From positions 5,270,001 through 5,334,000 of the forward strand of contig NZ_CP059162.1 in the NCBI RefSeq assembly GCF_013466605.1: DNA of 64,000 bases. Reading direction: 5' to 3'. Positions 20,856-28,101 of this stretch are shown here, piece after piece; the first letter of the stretch is position 1, and every line of letters begins with the position of its first letter. Below the pieces are notes generated by a model that was not told the DNA's origin, made no database searches, and saw nothing but the letters and a program-made list of their open reading frames with translations. A program made the position numbers and the translations under genes. Source of the DNA: Pseudomonas chlororaphis subsp. aurantiaca. Lineage in GTDB: Bacteria; Pseudomonadota; Gammaproteobacteria; Pseudomonadales; Pseudomonadaceae.

Positions 20856-21047
20856 TTAGCAGACTTGACCCTGGACGGCGCATCCCAGGCTGGTGATGGC
20901 AGTGGCCACGTTGCCGCCCAGAGTCACAAACGCAGCAACAGCGCCCAAAGTGATCAGGCCACCGGCCACTGCATATTCCACAATGGTCAGGCCGTCTTCG
21001 TCTTTGGCGAACTTGATGACCGAAGTCTTGATCGATTGCAGATTCAT
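20856..21047 (-). CDS. flp1: Flp type IVb pilin, proximal copy
   Basis: A 63-residue prepilin. The leader MNLQSIKTSVIKFAKDEDG ends at the A24-peptidase site, followed by the Flp motif LTIVEYAVAGG with Glu at +5 and Tyr at +6. The mature 44-residue chain ends in GCAVQGQVC, a Cys pair that could close a small loop. The mature sequence is identical to the second copy at 21746-21937; only the leader differs. The start follows GAGGTGG. This gene heads the long Tad operon. Confidence 0.96.
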   Translation of the reverse strand: MNLQSIKTSVIKFAKDEDGLTIVEYAVAGGLITLGAVAAFVTLGGNVATAITSLGCAVQGQVC

Positions 21048-21132
21048 TTTTCCACCTCACTCAAGTGTTTTTATGTAAGAGCAGCACTTGCGTACTGCCT
21101 GGTTGAACATTAGTCAGGGGAGCATTGGGAGG

Positions 21133-21171
21133 GTTAGGAGTTTTTTGCTGATCGTTAGGACTTTATTGCTG
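21133..21171 (-). promoter_or_regulatory. Direct repeats 21 bp apart in the flp1 promoter
   Basis: Read on +, TTAGGAGTTTTTTGC (21134-21148) and TTAGGACTTTATTGC (21155-21169) are direct repeats exactly 21 bp apart. Nearer the gene, TAGTCAGGGG (21111-21120) is also shared with flp2 at the same 13-nt gap. The spacing of two helical turns suits an AraC/XylS-type dimer. A TAATGT just downstream on - may be the -10 box, with no good -35, as expected for an activated promoter. Confidence 0.65.
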
Positions 21172-21661
21172 TTGTTGAAAGATGCAAAAAAGCACCAGGA
21201 ACAACATCCCCCAAGGAACAGATGGCTTATCTAAGGAAGGAATAATTGAAGAGCCACCTTGAAACAGACTTGCCCTCGATGCGAGACCGGCCTGAGCCAC
21301 TAGCCGACAAAGACAAAAGCCCCGGCCATGTTCGCTGCCCCCAAACCATAGTGCGAAACGAAGTAAACCGAGGCTTCCATATCAGGATTTGATCTTCACG
21401 CAAGCGATACAGCGACGATACTCCAGAAGCTGCAAAGAGAATTTGCAGGCCGCTGCAGAGCGATGGGAGCCGTGCTCGGCCCAAGGTCATTTGACGATTT
21501 GTCTCGTTCGAGACCAAGACTGGAGCCATCTGTCATGTACTGTGCGCTGACTGCACATACCGATTGAGAAGGCTCCATCTGTCCAGGCGAGAGTAGACAG
21601 AAAAAGGTGGAAAACACACATGGACCACAGGTACGGCCTCAGCCCGAGGGAAACCGCTCAT

Positions 21662-21690
21662 CGCAGCCAGACCCGAGAAGTCTGGCTGCG
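21662..21690 (-). other. Stem-loop downstream of flp2
   Basis: CGCAGCCAGAC and GTCTGGCTGCG form a perfect 11-bp stem around 7 nt, 56 nt past the flp2 stop. No T-run follows on -. It may stabilise or process the pilin mRNA, or slow transcription before the flp1 unit. Confidence 0.6.
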
Positions 21691-21745
21691 TACGAGCGAC
21701 AAGCAGCTCCAGCCCAGGACCGAGGATTCGGCACAACGGCTGTCG

Positions 21746-21937
21746 TTAGCACACCTGGCCCTGAACAGCACAACCCAGGCTGGTGATGGCAGTGGCCACG
21801 TTGCCGCCCAGGGTCACGAACGCGGCAACGGCGCCCAGCGTAATCAGACCACCGGCCACGGCATATTCCACGATGGTCAAACCATCTTCATCCTTGATGA
21901 AGGCCAGCACCGAAGTTTTGATTGTTTGCAGTTTCAT
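21746..21937 (-). CDS. flp2: Flp type IVb pilin, distal copy
   Basis: A 63-residue prepilin with leader MKLQTIKTSVLAFIKDEDG and a 44-residue mature chain identical to flp1 (LTIVEYAVAGG...GCAVQGQVC), although the DNA differs at many silent positions. The ATG at 21937 is chosen because GAGGTG lies at the right distance; an in-frame GTG at 21946 would overlap that site. Its promoter shares the repeats of flp1. The large gap to flp1 and the hairpin after the stop suggest it is mostly its own transcript. Confidence 0.95.
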   Translation of the reverse strand: MKLQTIKTSVLAFIKDEDGLTIVEYAVAGGLITLGAVAAFVTLGGNVATAITSLGCAVQGQVC

Positions 21938-21990
21938 CTTGTTCACCTCTTATAAGAAAGTTGCTTTAAGGCGATCAGTATTTGTGCCGC

Positions 21991-22062
21991 CTGACTGAAT
22001 CCTAGTCAGGGGCTAACACAAAGAGTTAGGAGTTTATTGCCGGTTTCTAGGACTTTTTTGCG
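21991..22062 (-). promoter_or_regulatory. Direct repeats 21 bp apart in the flp2 promoter
   Basis: Read on +, TTAGGAGTTTATTGC (22026-22040) and CTAGGACTTTTTTGC (22047-22061) repeat at exactly 21 bp. TAGTCAGGGG (22003-22012) lies at the same distance as in flp1. It is also the right arm of an inverted repeat CTGACT-N7-AGTCAG (21991-22009). A TAGGAT box on - just downstream could be the -10. Confidence 0.65.
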
Positions 22063-22117
22063 CTGCCTGGCAAGACAGCAAAGAAACTCCAATGAAACTA
22101 AACCTGGCAGATGGATT

Positions 22118-22147
22118 TTTTCAGAAAAGGAACTGTTCTCATATAAT
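22118..22147 (+). promoter_or_regulatory. Candidate promoter of the AraC-type regulator gene
   Basis: A perfect TATAAT (22142-22147) is preceded at 17-18 bp by a poor -35 (TTTTCA or TTTCAG). It points toward the small ORFs and the regulator gene. Only the -10 is convincing. Confidence 0.45.
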
Positions 22148-22212
22148 ACTAAATTGATTCAGCCGTGGCCGGTGGTGCAAGAAAAGGCGATCGCAACAGC
22201 AAGGAGCTGCCT

Positions 22213-22263
22213 GTGACTCTTATCTCGCTGTCAGACATAGAAGGTAATCAAGAAAATTTATGA
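22213..22263 (+). CDS. Upstream small ORF 1 (16 codons)
   Basis: A GTG-started frame of 16 residues (MTLISLSDIEGNQENL) follows an ideal AAGGAG 7 nt upstream. Its TGA overlaps the ATG of the next small ORF (ATGA at 22260-22263). It may be a leader peptide that controls translation of the regulator. No family is recognised, and the case rests on the ribosome-binding site and the overlap. Confidence 0.45.
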   Translation: MTLISLSDIEGNQENL

Positions 22264-22361
22264 AGCGCTATCAGAACTTGATCCTTTGCCCGCAAAGCAC
22301 AATGGCGATACTGACAGCCCAGGAAGTGACAGTGAGACACCAGGAAGGAATAAGGAAATGA
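22260..22361 (+). CDS. Upstream small ORF 2 (33 codons)
   Basis: A 33-residue frame beginning MKRYQNLILCPQ starts at the ATGA overlap with small ORF 1. It ends at TGA 22359-22361, which overlaps the regulator's ATG (ATGA at 22358-22361). It has no ribosome-binding site of its own, so it would be translated by coupling. Function unknown; it could transmit a leader-peptide signal to the regulator. Confidence 0.4.
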   Translation: MKRYQNLILCPQSTMAILTAQEVTVRHQEGIRK

Positions 22362-23242
22362 AACCTGAGTCGGTCCAAAAACCCTCTCTGTTATGGTTCG
22401 ACCTCACGCGCGAGCGGTCCTCTGAAGAACTGATCGCGCTGTTTCGCCCAGCCTGCGATTGCCGGGTGTCGAAAGACGCGTCTCTGCCCGAAAAGGACAC
22501 TCATCCCCTGCCGGACATGATCTGCATGCACTATGACCGCCCGGACATGCCGGGGCTCAATCTGTTGCTGGAGATCAAACACAAGATTCCCTCCATTCCC
22601 ATCGCCATGTTCACGGTGCAGCACTCCGAAGAACTTGCGGTCTGGGCCATGCGTTCGCGCGTCTGGGAATACATGGTGCTCCCGCTCTCGAGTGCCGAGA
22701 TCCGGCGCTTCCTGCATGCGCTGAAGCAGCTCTACGAACTGCGCCACAGCAGCGGCCCCCGCAACAAGACGCTGCAGATCGAACACGGCCCGTCCCTGCC
22801 GGACAGCATCCGACTGACCGTAGAGCACCAGAAACATCAGGCACTCAGCGATGTGCTGCTGTACATCGAGCAGAATTTTCGTGAAAGCATCGACCAGAAG
22901 GAGCTGGCCAAACGTTGTGGCATGACCACGTTTCGCTTCAGCCGGCTGTTCAAGGAGGTCCATGGCCTGGGGTTCATGGACTACATCCTGAGCAAGCGCA
23001 TGGATTGCGCCAAGAATCTGCTCGACAACAGCCAGATGCCCATTACCAGCATCGGCTATGAGGTCGGCTTCAAGGACCCGTCCTACTTTGCCCGCGCCTT
23101 CAAGCAGTTCGCGGGCGCCAGCCCCAGCGAATACCGACAACGCCGAAGAAGCCCGGAACTGGTAAAGAAAGAAGAGGCGGAACTGGAGCAAACGCTGTCT
23201 CAGGTGATCGACAGCCTGCCGCTGCGTATCGAAGGCCGATGA
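22358..23242 (+). CDS. AraC-family regulator with degenerate receiver domain
   Basis: This 294-residue protein joins an N-terminal receiver-like fold (about 9-130) to a C-terminal AraC/XylS double helix-turn-helix (about 170-270; DQKELAKRCGMTTFRFSRLF and ITSIGYEVGFKDPSYFARAFKQF). At the place of the phospho-acceptor Asp, the motif reads PDMICMHYDRP with His58, and the conserved Lys before Pro is Leu (YMVLPLS), so phosphorylation is unlikely. The ATG at 22358 has AAGGAATAAGG upstream; an in-frame start at 22286 would add 24 residues. It lies beside the Flp operon and is the best candidate to bind the 21-bp repeats before both flp genes. Confidence 0.88.
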   Translation: MKPESVQKPSLLWFDLTRERSSEELIALFRPACDCRVSKDASLPEKDTHPLPDMICMHYDRPDMPGLNLLLEIKHKIPSIPIAMFTVQHSEELAVWAMRSRVWEYMVLPLSSAEIRRFLHALKQLYELRHSSGPRNKTLQIEHGPSLPDSIRLTVEHQKHQALSDVLLYIEQNFRESIDQKELAKRCGMTTFRFSRLFKEVHGLGFMDYILSKRMDCAKNLLDNSQMPITSIGYEVGFKDPSYFARAFKQFAGASPSEYRQRRRSPELVKKEEAELEQTLSQVIDSLPLRIEGR

Positions 23243-23309
23243 ACTTGAGCACCCACTCGCCGACGCCGCGCCGCCATTCTGGCGGGGTCACGGCGTCGTT
23301 CGCCGGGTG

Positions 23310-24092
23310 CTATACCCAGCCGCCATCGACGATGAAGTTTTGCGCCGAGCACATGGCGGACGCATCGGACGCCAGAAACAGCGCCATCTGCGCGATATGC
23401 CCGGGCTCCACGCTGCCCGGCAGGCATTGGCTGCGGCTGATCAGCTCGCGGGCGGCATCGTCCACCCACAACGCCAGCTGTTTTTCGGTCATCACCCAGC
23501 CGGGCACCAGGGTGTTGACCCGGATCCGCCAGGGCCCCAATTCCCGCGCCAGGGCCCGGGTCATGCCGTGGGTGGCCGCCTTGCTGGCCGCATAGACCGG
23601 ATACCCGCTGGAGGCCATCATCCAGCCGATGGAACCCAGGTTGATCACGCTGCCGGCACCGGCGGCCTTCATCATCGGCACCACCGCCTGGCTGGCGAAA
23701 AAGGCGTGCTTGAGATTGACCGAAATGAGCTTGTCGAATTTCGCAGAGTCGACTTCCTCCAGGCTGTGCCGCACGTCATTGGCGGCATTGTTCACCAGCA
23801 CCGTGACAGGCCCCAGTGTTTGCGCAAAACGCTCGATCGCGGCCTGGTAAGCAGCCTCGTCGGTGACGTCGCAGGGCGCGAACGCCACGCAATGGCCCTG
23901 CGCCGATAACCGGGCCGCCAACTCCTCGCCCTGGCTTTGCGCCATGTCCACGAACGCGACCTTGGCGCCTTGCTGGGCAAAGGCGCAAACCAGGGCTTCG
24001 CCAATTCCCGAGGCACCACCGGAAATCAATACGGTCTTGCCGTTGAGATCCGCGTACACGGCCTGCATGCCAGCCCCTTTCTCATTGTTCAT
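23310..24092 (-). CDS. SDR-family dehydrogenase, probable L-arabinose 1-dehydrogenase
   Basis: A 260-residue classical short-chain dehydrogenase. The nucleotide motif is SGGASGIGEA (near residue 25), the structural NNAA motif is VLVNNAAND, and the catalytic Ser-Tyr-Lys set is in GSIGWM and YPVYAASK. In the arabinose cluster it would oxidise L-arabinose to L-arabinono-lactone with NAD(P)+; this substrate is inferred from context, and such enzymes often accept D-galactose too. The start at 24092 has AGGAA at 8 nt; a second ATG at 24068 is possible. It is divergent from galM. Confidence 0.87.
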   Translation of the reverse strand: MNNEKGAGMQAVYADLNGKTVLISGGASGIGEALVCAFAQQGAKVAFVDMAQSQGEELAARLSAQGHCVAFAPCDVTDEAAYQAAIERFAQTLGPVTVLVNNAANDVRHSLEEVDSAKFDKLISVNLKHAFFASQAVVPMMKAAGAGSVINLGSIGWMMASSGYPVYAASKAATHGMTRALARELGPWRIRVNTLVPGWVMTEKQLALWVDDAARELISRSQCLPGSVEPGHIAQMALFLASDASAMCSAQNFIVDGGWV

Positions 24093-24205
24093 ATGACGGT
24101 TCCTGCGCAGTGATCATTTCGGTTCGGGCCAGCGGAGCATTTCGGTATCCATGCGACCGCCGACCTAATTAGTCTTATTTTATATTGTAAACAAGCCATT
24201 AAAGG

Positions 24206-24219
24206 CGATAGATTTATCG
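24206..24219. promoter_or_regulatory. Small palindrome in the SDR-galM spacer
   Basis: CGATA-GATT-TATCG is a 14-bp palindrome in the A+T-rich spacer between the divergent SDR and galM genes. It may be a further operator; it does not match the GntR consensus. Confidence 0.35.
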
Positions 24220-24243
24220 ATGAAACCAGTAAAAAATGCAAAT

Positions 24244-24254
24244 TAGTAGAACTA
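24244..24254. promoter_or_regulatory. Candidate GntR operator near galM/SDR
   Basis: TAGTAGAACTA matches the FadR-subfamily GntR consensus TNGTNNNACNA at every fixed base and is an inverted repeat TAGT-N3-ACTA. It lies 33 nt before the galM start and between the two divergent genes. A weaker half-match TAGTCTTATTT is at 24170-24180. Confidence 0.6.
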
Positions 24255-24264
24255 TTACATTCAG

Positions 24265-24274
24265 AACAACAAAA
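24265..24274 (+). promoter_or_regulatory. CA motif (Hfq/Crc-type) before galM
   Basis: AACAACAA directly abuts the ribosome-binding site AAAGGAAG of galM. It fits AANAANAA, the A-rich target of Hfq and Crc in Pseudomonas catabolite repression. Confidence 0.55.
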
Positions 24275-24286
24275 GGAAGTTCAACC

Positions 24287-25435
24287 ATGCCGCACTTCCC
24301 CTACCGGCTTTCCGGCCTCGGCCTGTCGCTGCTGCTTGCCAGCCTCGGCGCCCAGGCCGCGGGCCTGTCCAGCGAACACAAGGCCTTTGGCACGACCCTC
24401 GACGGTACCGCTGTCGAGCAATATGTGTTGCGTAACAGCCATGGCCTGCAAGCCACGGTCATCACCTACGGCGCTGCCCTGCAATCGTTGAAGGTGCCGG
24501 ATAAGAACGGCACCTTCGACGACGTGGTCCTGGGCTTCGACGACGTCCAGGGCTATCAGCGCGGCACCGCGTTCTTCGGCGCCACCATCGGCCGCTACGG
24601 CAATCGCCTGGCCGGCGGAGCGTTCGAGCTGGACGGCCAGCGTTACCAGGTGCCCCTCAACGACGGCCCGAACTCGCTGCATGGCGGCGCCCAGGGCTTC
24701 GACAAGCGCGTCTGGAAGGCCCGACCGATCAAGCGCAAGGACGCTGTCGGGGTGACCTTGAGCTACCTGTCCAAAGACGGCGAAATGGGCTTTCCCGGCA
24801 ACCTGCAGGTCGAGGTCACCTACAGCCTCAACGACAACAACGAGCTGCGCATCGAGTACAGCGCCTCCACCGACAAACCCACGGTGCTGAACCTCACCAA
24901 CCACAGTTACTTCAACCTCGCCGGCGCCGGTAACGGCGATGTGCTCGCCCAGCTCGCCACCTTGCACGCCAGCCACTACACGCCGGTCAACGCCAAGCTG
25001 ATTCCGACCGGCGAACTGGCCCCGGTCGCCGGCACGCCGATGGACTTCCGGCAACCGACCGCCATCGGCCAGCACATCAAGGACGACCATCCGCAGCTCA
25101 AGTTCGCCGAGCCGAAGCAGGGCGGCTTCGACTTCAACTGGGTGCTCGATGCCAAGGGCGACGTCGGCCAGCTCGCCGCCGAGGTGCGCGACCCTCGATC
25201 CGGTCGTCGCTTGCGGCTCTACACCAGCGAACCCGGAGTACAGTTCTATACCAGCAACTTCCTCGACGGCACGCTCAAGGGCAAGGCGGGCAAGACCTAC
25301 AGTCACTGGGGCGCGTTCACCCTGGAAACCCAGCACTTCCCCGACTCGCCCAACCAGCCGGACTTCCCCAGCACCCGGCTGAACCCCGGCCAGGTCTACA
25401 GCCAGGACACCGTCCTGAAGTTCTCCGCCGACTGA
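24287..25435 (+). CDS. galM: Periplasmic aldose 1-epimerase
   Basis: The 382-residue protein is a GalM-type mutarotase that interconverts alpha and beta sugar anomers. An N-terminal signal peptide (LSLLLASLGAQAAG, cleavage near residue 25) shows that it works in the periplasm. Family motifs include ATIGRYGNRLAGGAF, NDGPNSLHGG with a catalytic His, LTNHSYFNLAG and GVQFYTSNFLDG. The ATG at 24287 is chosen for its AAGGAAG site and signal peptide. It would supply the anomer preferred by the dehydrogenase or transporter. It converges with araH. Confidence 0.93.
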   Translation: MPHFPYRLSGLGLSLLLASLGAQAAGLSSEHKAFGTTLDGTAVEQYVLRNSHGLQATVITYGAALQSLKVPDKNGTFDDVVLGFDDVQGYQRGTAFFGATIGRYGNRLAGGAFELDGQRYQVPLNDGPNSLHGGAQGFDKRVWKARPIKRKDAVGVTLSYLSKDGEMGFPGNLQVEVTYSLNDNNELRIEYSASTDKPTVLNLTNHSYFNLAGAGNGDVLAQLATLHASHYTPVNAKLIPTGELAPVAGTPMDFRQPTAIGQHIKDDHPQLKFAEPKQGGFDFNWVLDAKGDVGQLAAEVRDPRSGRRLRLYTSEPGVQFYTSNFLDGTLKGKAGKTYSHWGAFTLETQHFPDSPNQPDFPSTRLNPGQVYSQDTVLKFSAD

Positions 25436-25448
25436 AGCGCGGTAGCCA

Positions 25449-25479
25449 CCACTGCCCTGCCGCCCCGGCAAGGCAGTGG
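25449..25479. terminator. Hairpin between convergent galM and araH
   Basis: CCACTGCC-C-TGCCG and CGGCA-A-GGCAGTGG pair with one mismatch, giving a strong G+C-rich stem 13 nt after galM. There is no T-run, so its terminator role is only likely. Confidence 0.5.
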
Positions 25480-25518
25480 CCGGCGACGCCGGCATGCCCC
25501 TGATAAAGCCCCCCTGGA

Positions 25519-26487
25519 TCAGCGTTGTTTCATACGGTCGATGACCACCGCCAACAGCAGGATCGAACCGCGGATCACGTACTGGTAGAAGGTGTCGATG
25601 TTTTTCAGGTTCATCGCGTTTTCGATGATCGCCAGAATCAACACCCCGGCGATCACATGGCGGATCATGCCGATCCCGCCACTCAACGACACCCCGCCCA
25701 GCACACAGGCGGAAATCACCGTCAGCTCGAAACCCTGGCCGATCATCGGCTGGCCGGAGGTCATGCGCGATGCCAGGATCACCCCGGCCAGCGCGCCGAT
25801 CACCCCGTGCACGGCAAAGATGACGATCTTGGTCCGGTCGACGTTGACCCCGGCCAGCAGCGCCGCTTCCTGGTTGCCGCCGATGGCCATGGTGTTGCGC
25901 CCGTAGGTGGTGTAGTTGAGCAGCCAACCGAAAAACAGGAAGCAGCCGATGGTGATCAGGATCGGCACCGGCACACCGAACAACTGGCCATTGCCGAAGA
26001 CGAAGAACGACTCCTGGGATACGCCGACCGCCTTGCCGTTGGCGAAGATATAGGCCAGGCCACGGACGATCTGCATGGTCGCCAGGGTGGTGATCAGCGC
26101 ATTGACCCGCAGCTTGGCAATCACGATGCCGTTGATCAGCCCGACCAGCAGCCCCATCAGCAGAGCGGCGCCCACCCCGAGCAACACGCTGTCGGTGTCG
26201 CGCATCACCACGGCCGCGACGACTCCGGCACAGGCGATCACCGAACCGACCGACAGGTCGAAATGCCCGGACGCCAGGCAATAGAGCATGGTGCAGGCGG
26301 CGATGCCGGTGGTGGAAATGGCCAGGCCCAGGCCGCGCATGTTCAGCGGCGAGAGGAAGTTGTCGATGAGCAGGGTGCAGAGCACGAAGATCCCCACCGC
26401 CGCCAACAGCATCGCCCAGTTATCGAGCAGGCCACGCAGGTCCAGGGGTTTGCGCGCCGTCGGCAACGCGTTGTCTTGAATTGTCAT
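25519..26487 (-). CDS. araH: L-arabinose ABC transporter permease
   Basis: A 322-residue inner-membrane permease of the monosaccharide (CUT2) type. Hydrophobic segments span most of the chain; the family motif GVSLSGGIGMIRHVIAGVL is near the C-terminus and LGLAISTTGIAACTM near the N-terminus. The ATG at 26487 follows GAAGAGGTG and lies 10 nt after the araG stop, so it is translationally linked. It is the last gene of the operon that begins with the MFS gene at 34080. Confidence 0.93.
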   Translation of the reverse strand: MTIQDNALPTARKPLDLRGLLDNWAMLLAAVGIFVLCTLLIDNFLSPLNMRGLGLAISTTGIAACTMLYCLASGHFDLSVGSVIACAGVVAAVVMRDTDSVLLGVGAALLMGLLVGLINGIVIAKLRVNALITTLATMQIVRGLAYIFANGKAVGVSQESFFVFGNGQLFGVPVPILITIGCFLFFGWLLNYTTYGRNTMAIGGNQEAALLAGVNVDRTKIVIFAVHGVIGALAGVILASRMTSGQPMIGQGFELTVISACVLGGVSLSGGIGMIRHVIAGVLILAIIENAMNLKNIDTFYQYVIRGSILLLAVVIDRMKQR

Positions 26488-26497
26488 GTTCACCTCT

Positions 26498-28042
26498 TCA
26501 GTTCTCCAGGCCGTCGGCGCGTTGGCGCGGCAAAGCCAGTTGCAGCAGGTTGGATTCATTGGCCTGTTCGCGGCTCTTTTCGCCGCGCAGCGCGCCTTCG
26601 CACAGCACCAGGATGCGGTCGGAGATGCCCATCACTTCCATCAGGTCGCTGGACACCACGATCACCGCGATGCCGCTGGCCGCCAGGTCATGGATGATCT
26701 GGTAGATCTCGGCCTTGGCGCCGATATCGATGCCGCGCGTGGGTTCGTCGAGCAGCAGGACTTTCATCGGCATCGACAGCCAGCGGCCGAGGATGGCCTT
26801 CTGCTGATTGCCGCCGGACAGGTAGACGATTTTCTGCGCCGCGTTGGGCGTCTTTACCTTCAACGCCTTGATCTGCTTGTCGGCGTTGCCCTTCTCCCAG
26901 CCGCCGCGCAACAGCCAGCCAAAGCTCGAATGGGCGCCGCGCGCGCTGATGTTGATGTTCTCGGCGACGCTGGAAAGCGGAATGATGCCCTCCTTCTTGC
27001 GGTCCTCGGGACACAGCAGCACCCCGGCGGCGATGGCATCGCGCGGCGAACGCAGGTGCAGCGCCTCGCCACACAGCGCCAGGCTTCCGGCGCTTGCCCG
27101 CTCGAGGCCGCCGAGCAGGCGCAGCAGTTCGGTACGCCCCGCTCCGACCAGGCCGAACAGGCCGAGCACCTCGCCCTGGTGCACCTGGAAACTCAGCGGA
27201 ACACGCAGGCCCGGCCCCAGCAGGCCATCGACCTTGAGCGCCGCCGCGCCGCGGGGCCGGGGGCGGTAATCGTAGATGTCCTGGATATCGCGACCGACCA
27301 TGCAGGTGACCAACTGGTCGTGGGTCAGTGCGCTCATGTCCTCGAAGGTACGCACGTAGCGACCGTCCTTGAACACCGTCACCGCATCGCAGATACGGAA
27401 CACCTCCTCCATGCGATGGGACACGTACAGCACCACTTTGCCCTCATCCCGCAGGCGCCCGATGATCGCCATCAAGCGCTCGATTTCCCGGGCCGAGAGG
27501 CTGCTGGTGGGTTCGTCGAAGGCAATCACATGGGCGCCACGGGACAACGCCTTGGCGATTTCCACCAGCTGGCGCTGGCCCAGGGACAGGCGGCCGAGCT
27601 TCTCGTCGGGATCGATTTCGTCGGCCAGCCCCTTGAGGCATTCCAATGCCTGCTGGCGCAGCGCACGGCGGTCGATCACCCCGAAACGGGCCGGCAGATG
27701 GCCGAGGAACAGGTTCTCGGCCACGCTCATGCCAGGCACCAGGTGCAACTCCTGGTGGATCACCGCTACCCCGCAGGCAATGCTGTCGGCCGCGCACTTG
27801 AACGCCATGCTCTGCTCGCCGATCTGCACGCTGCCACTACTGGGCGTGTAGGCGCCGCCGAGAATCTTCAGCAAGGTCGACTTGCCTGCGCCGTTCTCGC
27901 CCATCAAGGCGTGCACCTGCCCCGGGTGGGCGGTGAAGCTGATGCCGTCCAGCGCCTTGACCCCGGGGAAGGTCTTGCCGATGCCGTTGAAACACAAACT
28001 GGCGCCGGCGCTGTGTTGTCGTTTATTCAGTTGCGCGTGCAT
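26498..28042 (-). CDS. araG: L-arabinose ABC transporter ATPase
   Basis: The 514-residue protein has two fused ABC domains, as in AraG/RbsA proteins. The first has Walker A GENGAGKSTLLK and signature LSLGQRQL. The second has the degenerate GLVGAGRTELLR, signature LSGGNQQK and Walker B VLLLDEPTRGID. It powers sugar import through AraH. I prefer the ATG at 28042 to a GTG two codons earlier because GAGG is better spaced. It is 59 nt after araF. Confidence 0.94.
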   Translation of the reverse strand: MHAQLNKRQHSAGASLCFNGIGKTFPGVKALDGISFTAHPGQVHALMGENGAGKSTLLKILGGAYTPSSGSVQIGEQSMAFKCAADSIACGVAVIHQELHLVPGMSVAENLFLGHLPARFGVIDRRALRQQALECLKGLADEIDPDEKLGRLSLGQRQLVEIAKALSRGAHVIAFDEPTSSLSAREIERLMAIIGRLRDEGKVVLYVSHRMEEVFRICDAVTVFKDGRYVRTFEDMSALTHDQLVTCMVGRDIQDIYDYRPRPRGAAALKVDGLLGPGLRVPLSFQVHQGEVLGLFGLVGAGRTELLRLLGGLERASAGSLALCGEALHLRSPRDAIAAGVLLCPEDRKKEGIIPLSSVAENINISARGAHSSFGWLLRGGWEKGNADKQIKALKVKTPNAAQKIVYLSGGNQQKAILGRWLSMPMKVLLLDEPTRGIDIGAKAEIYQIIHDLAASGIAVIVVSSDLMEVMGISDRILVLCEGALRGEKSREQANESNLLQLALPRQRADGLEN

Positions 28043-28101
28043 AACCACCTCATCAGGTCAGACGGCCCGGTCGAAAGGGCCGCCGGGGAAAACCACCGGC
28101 C

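Larger units (their letters stand above)
21048..21745. other. Intergenic region between the two flp genes
   Basis: These 698 nt hold the flp1 leader and promoter (21048-21175, with the repeats listed separately) and then about 500 nt with no supported gene. The short frames there lack good starts and show no domain. Near flp2 a stem-loop is present (21662-21690). Sequence similarity between the two flp units stops soon after the repeats. Confidence 0.5.

Noticed and set aside
24281..26281. 666-codon frame on - across galM and araH
   Set aside because: It covers galM antisense and araH out of frame; both have strong family evidence in their own frames.
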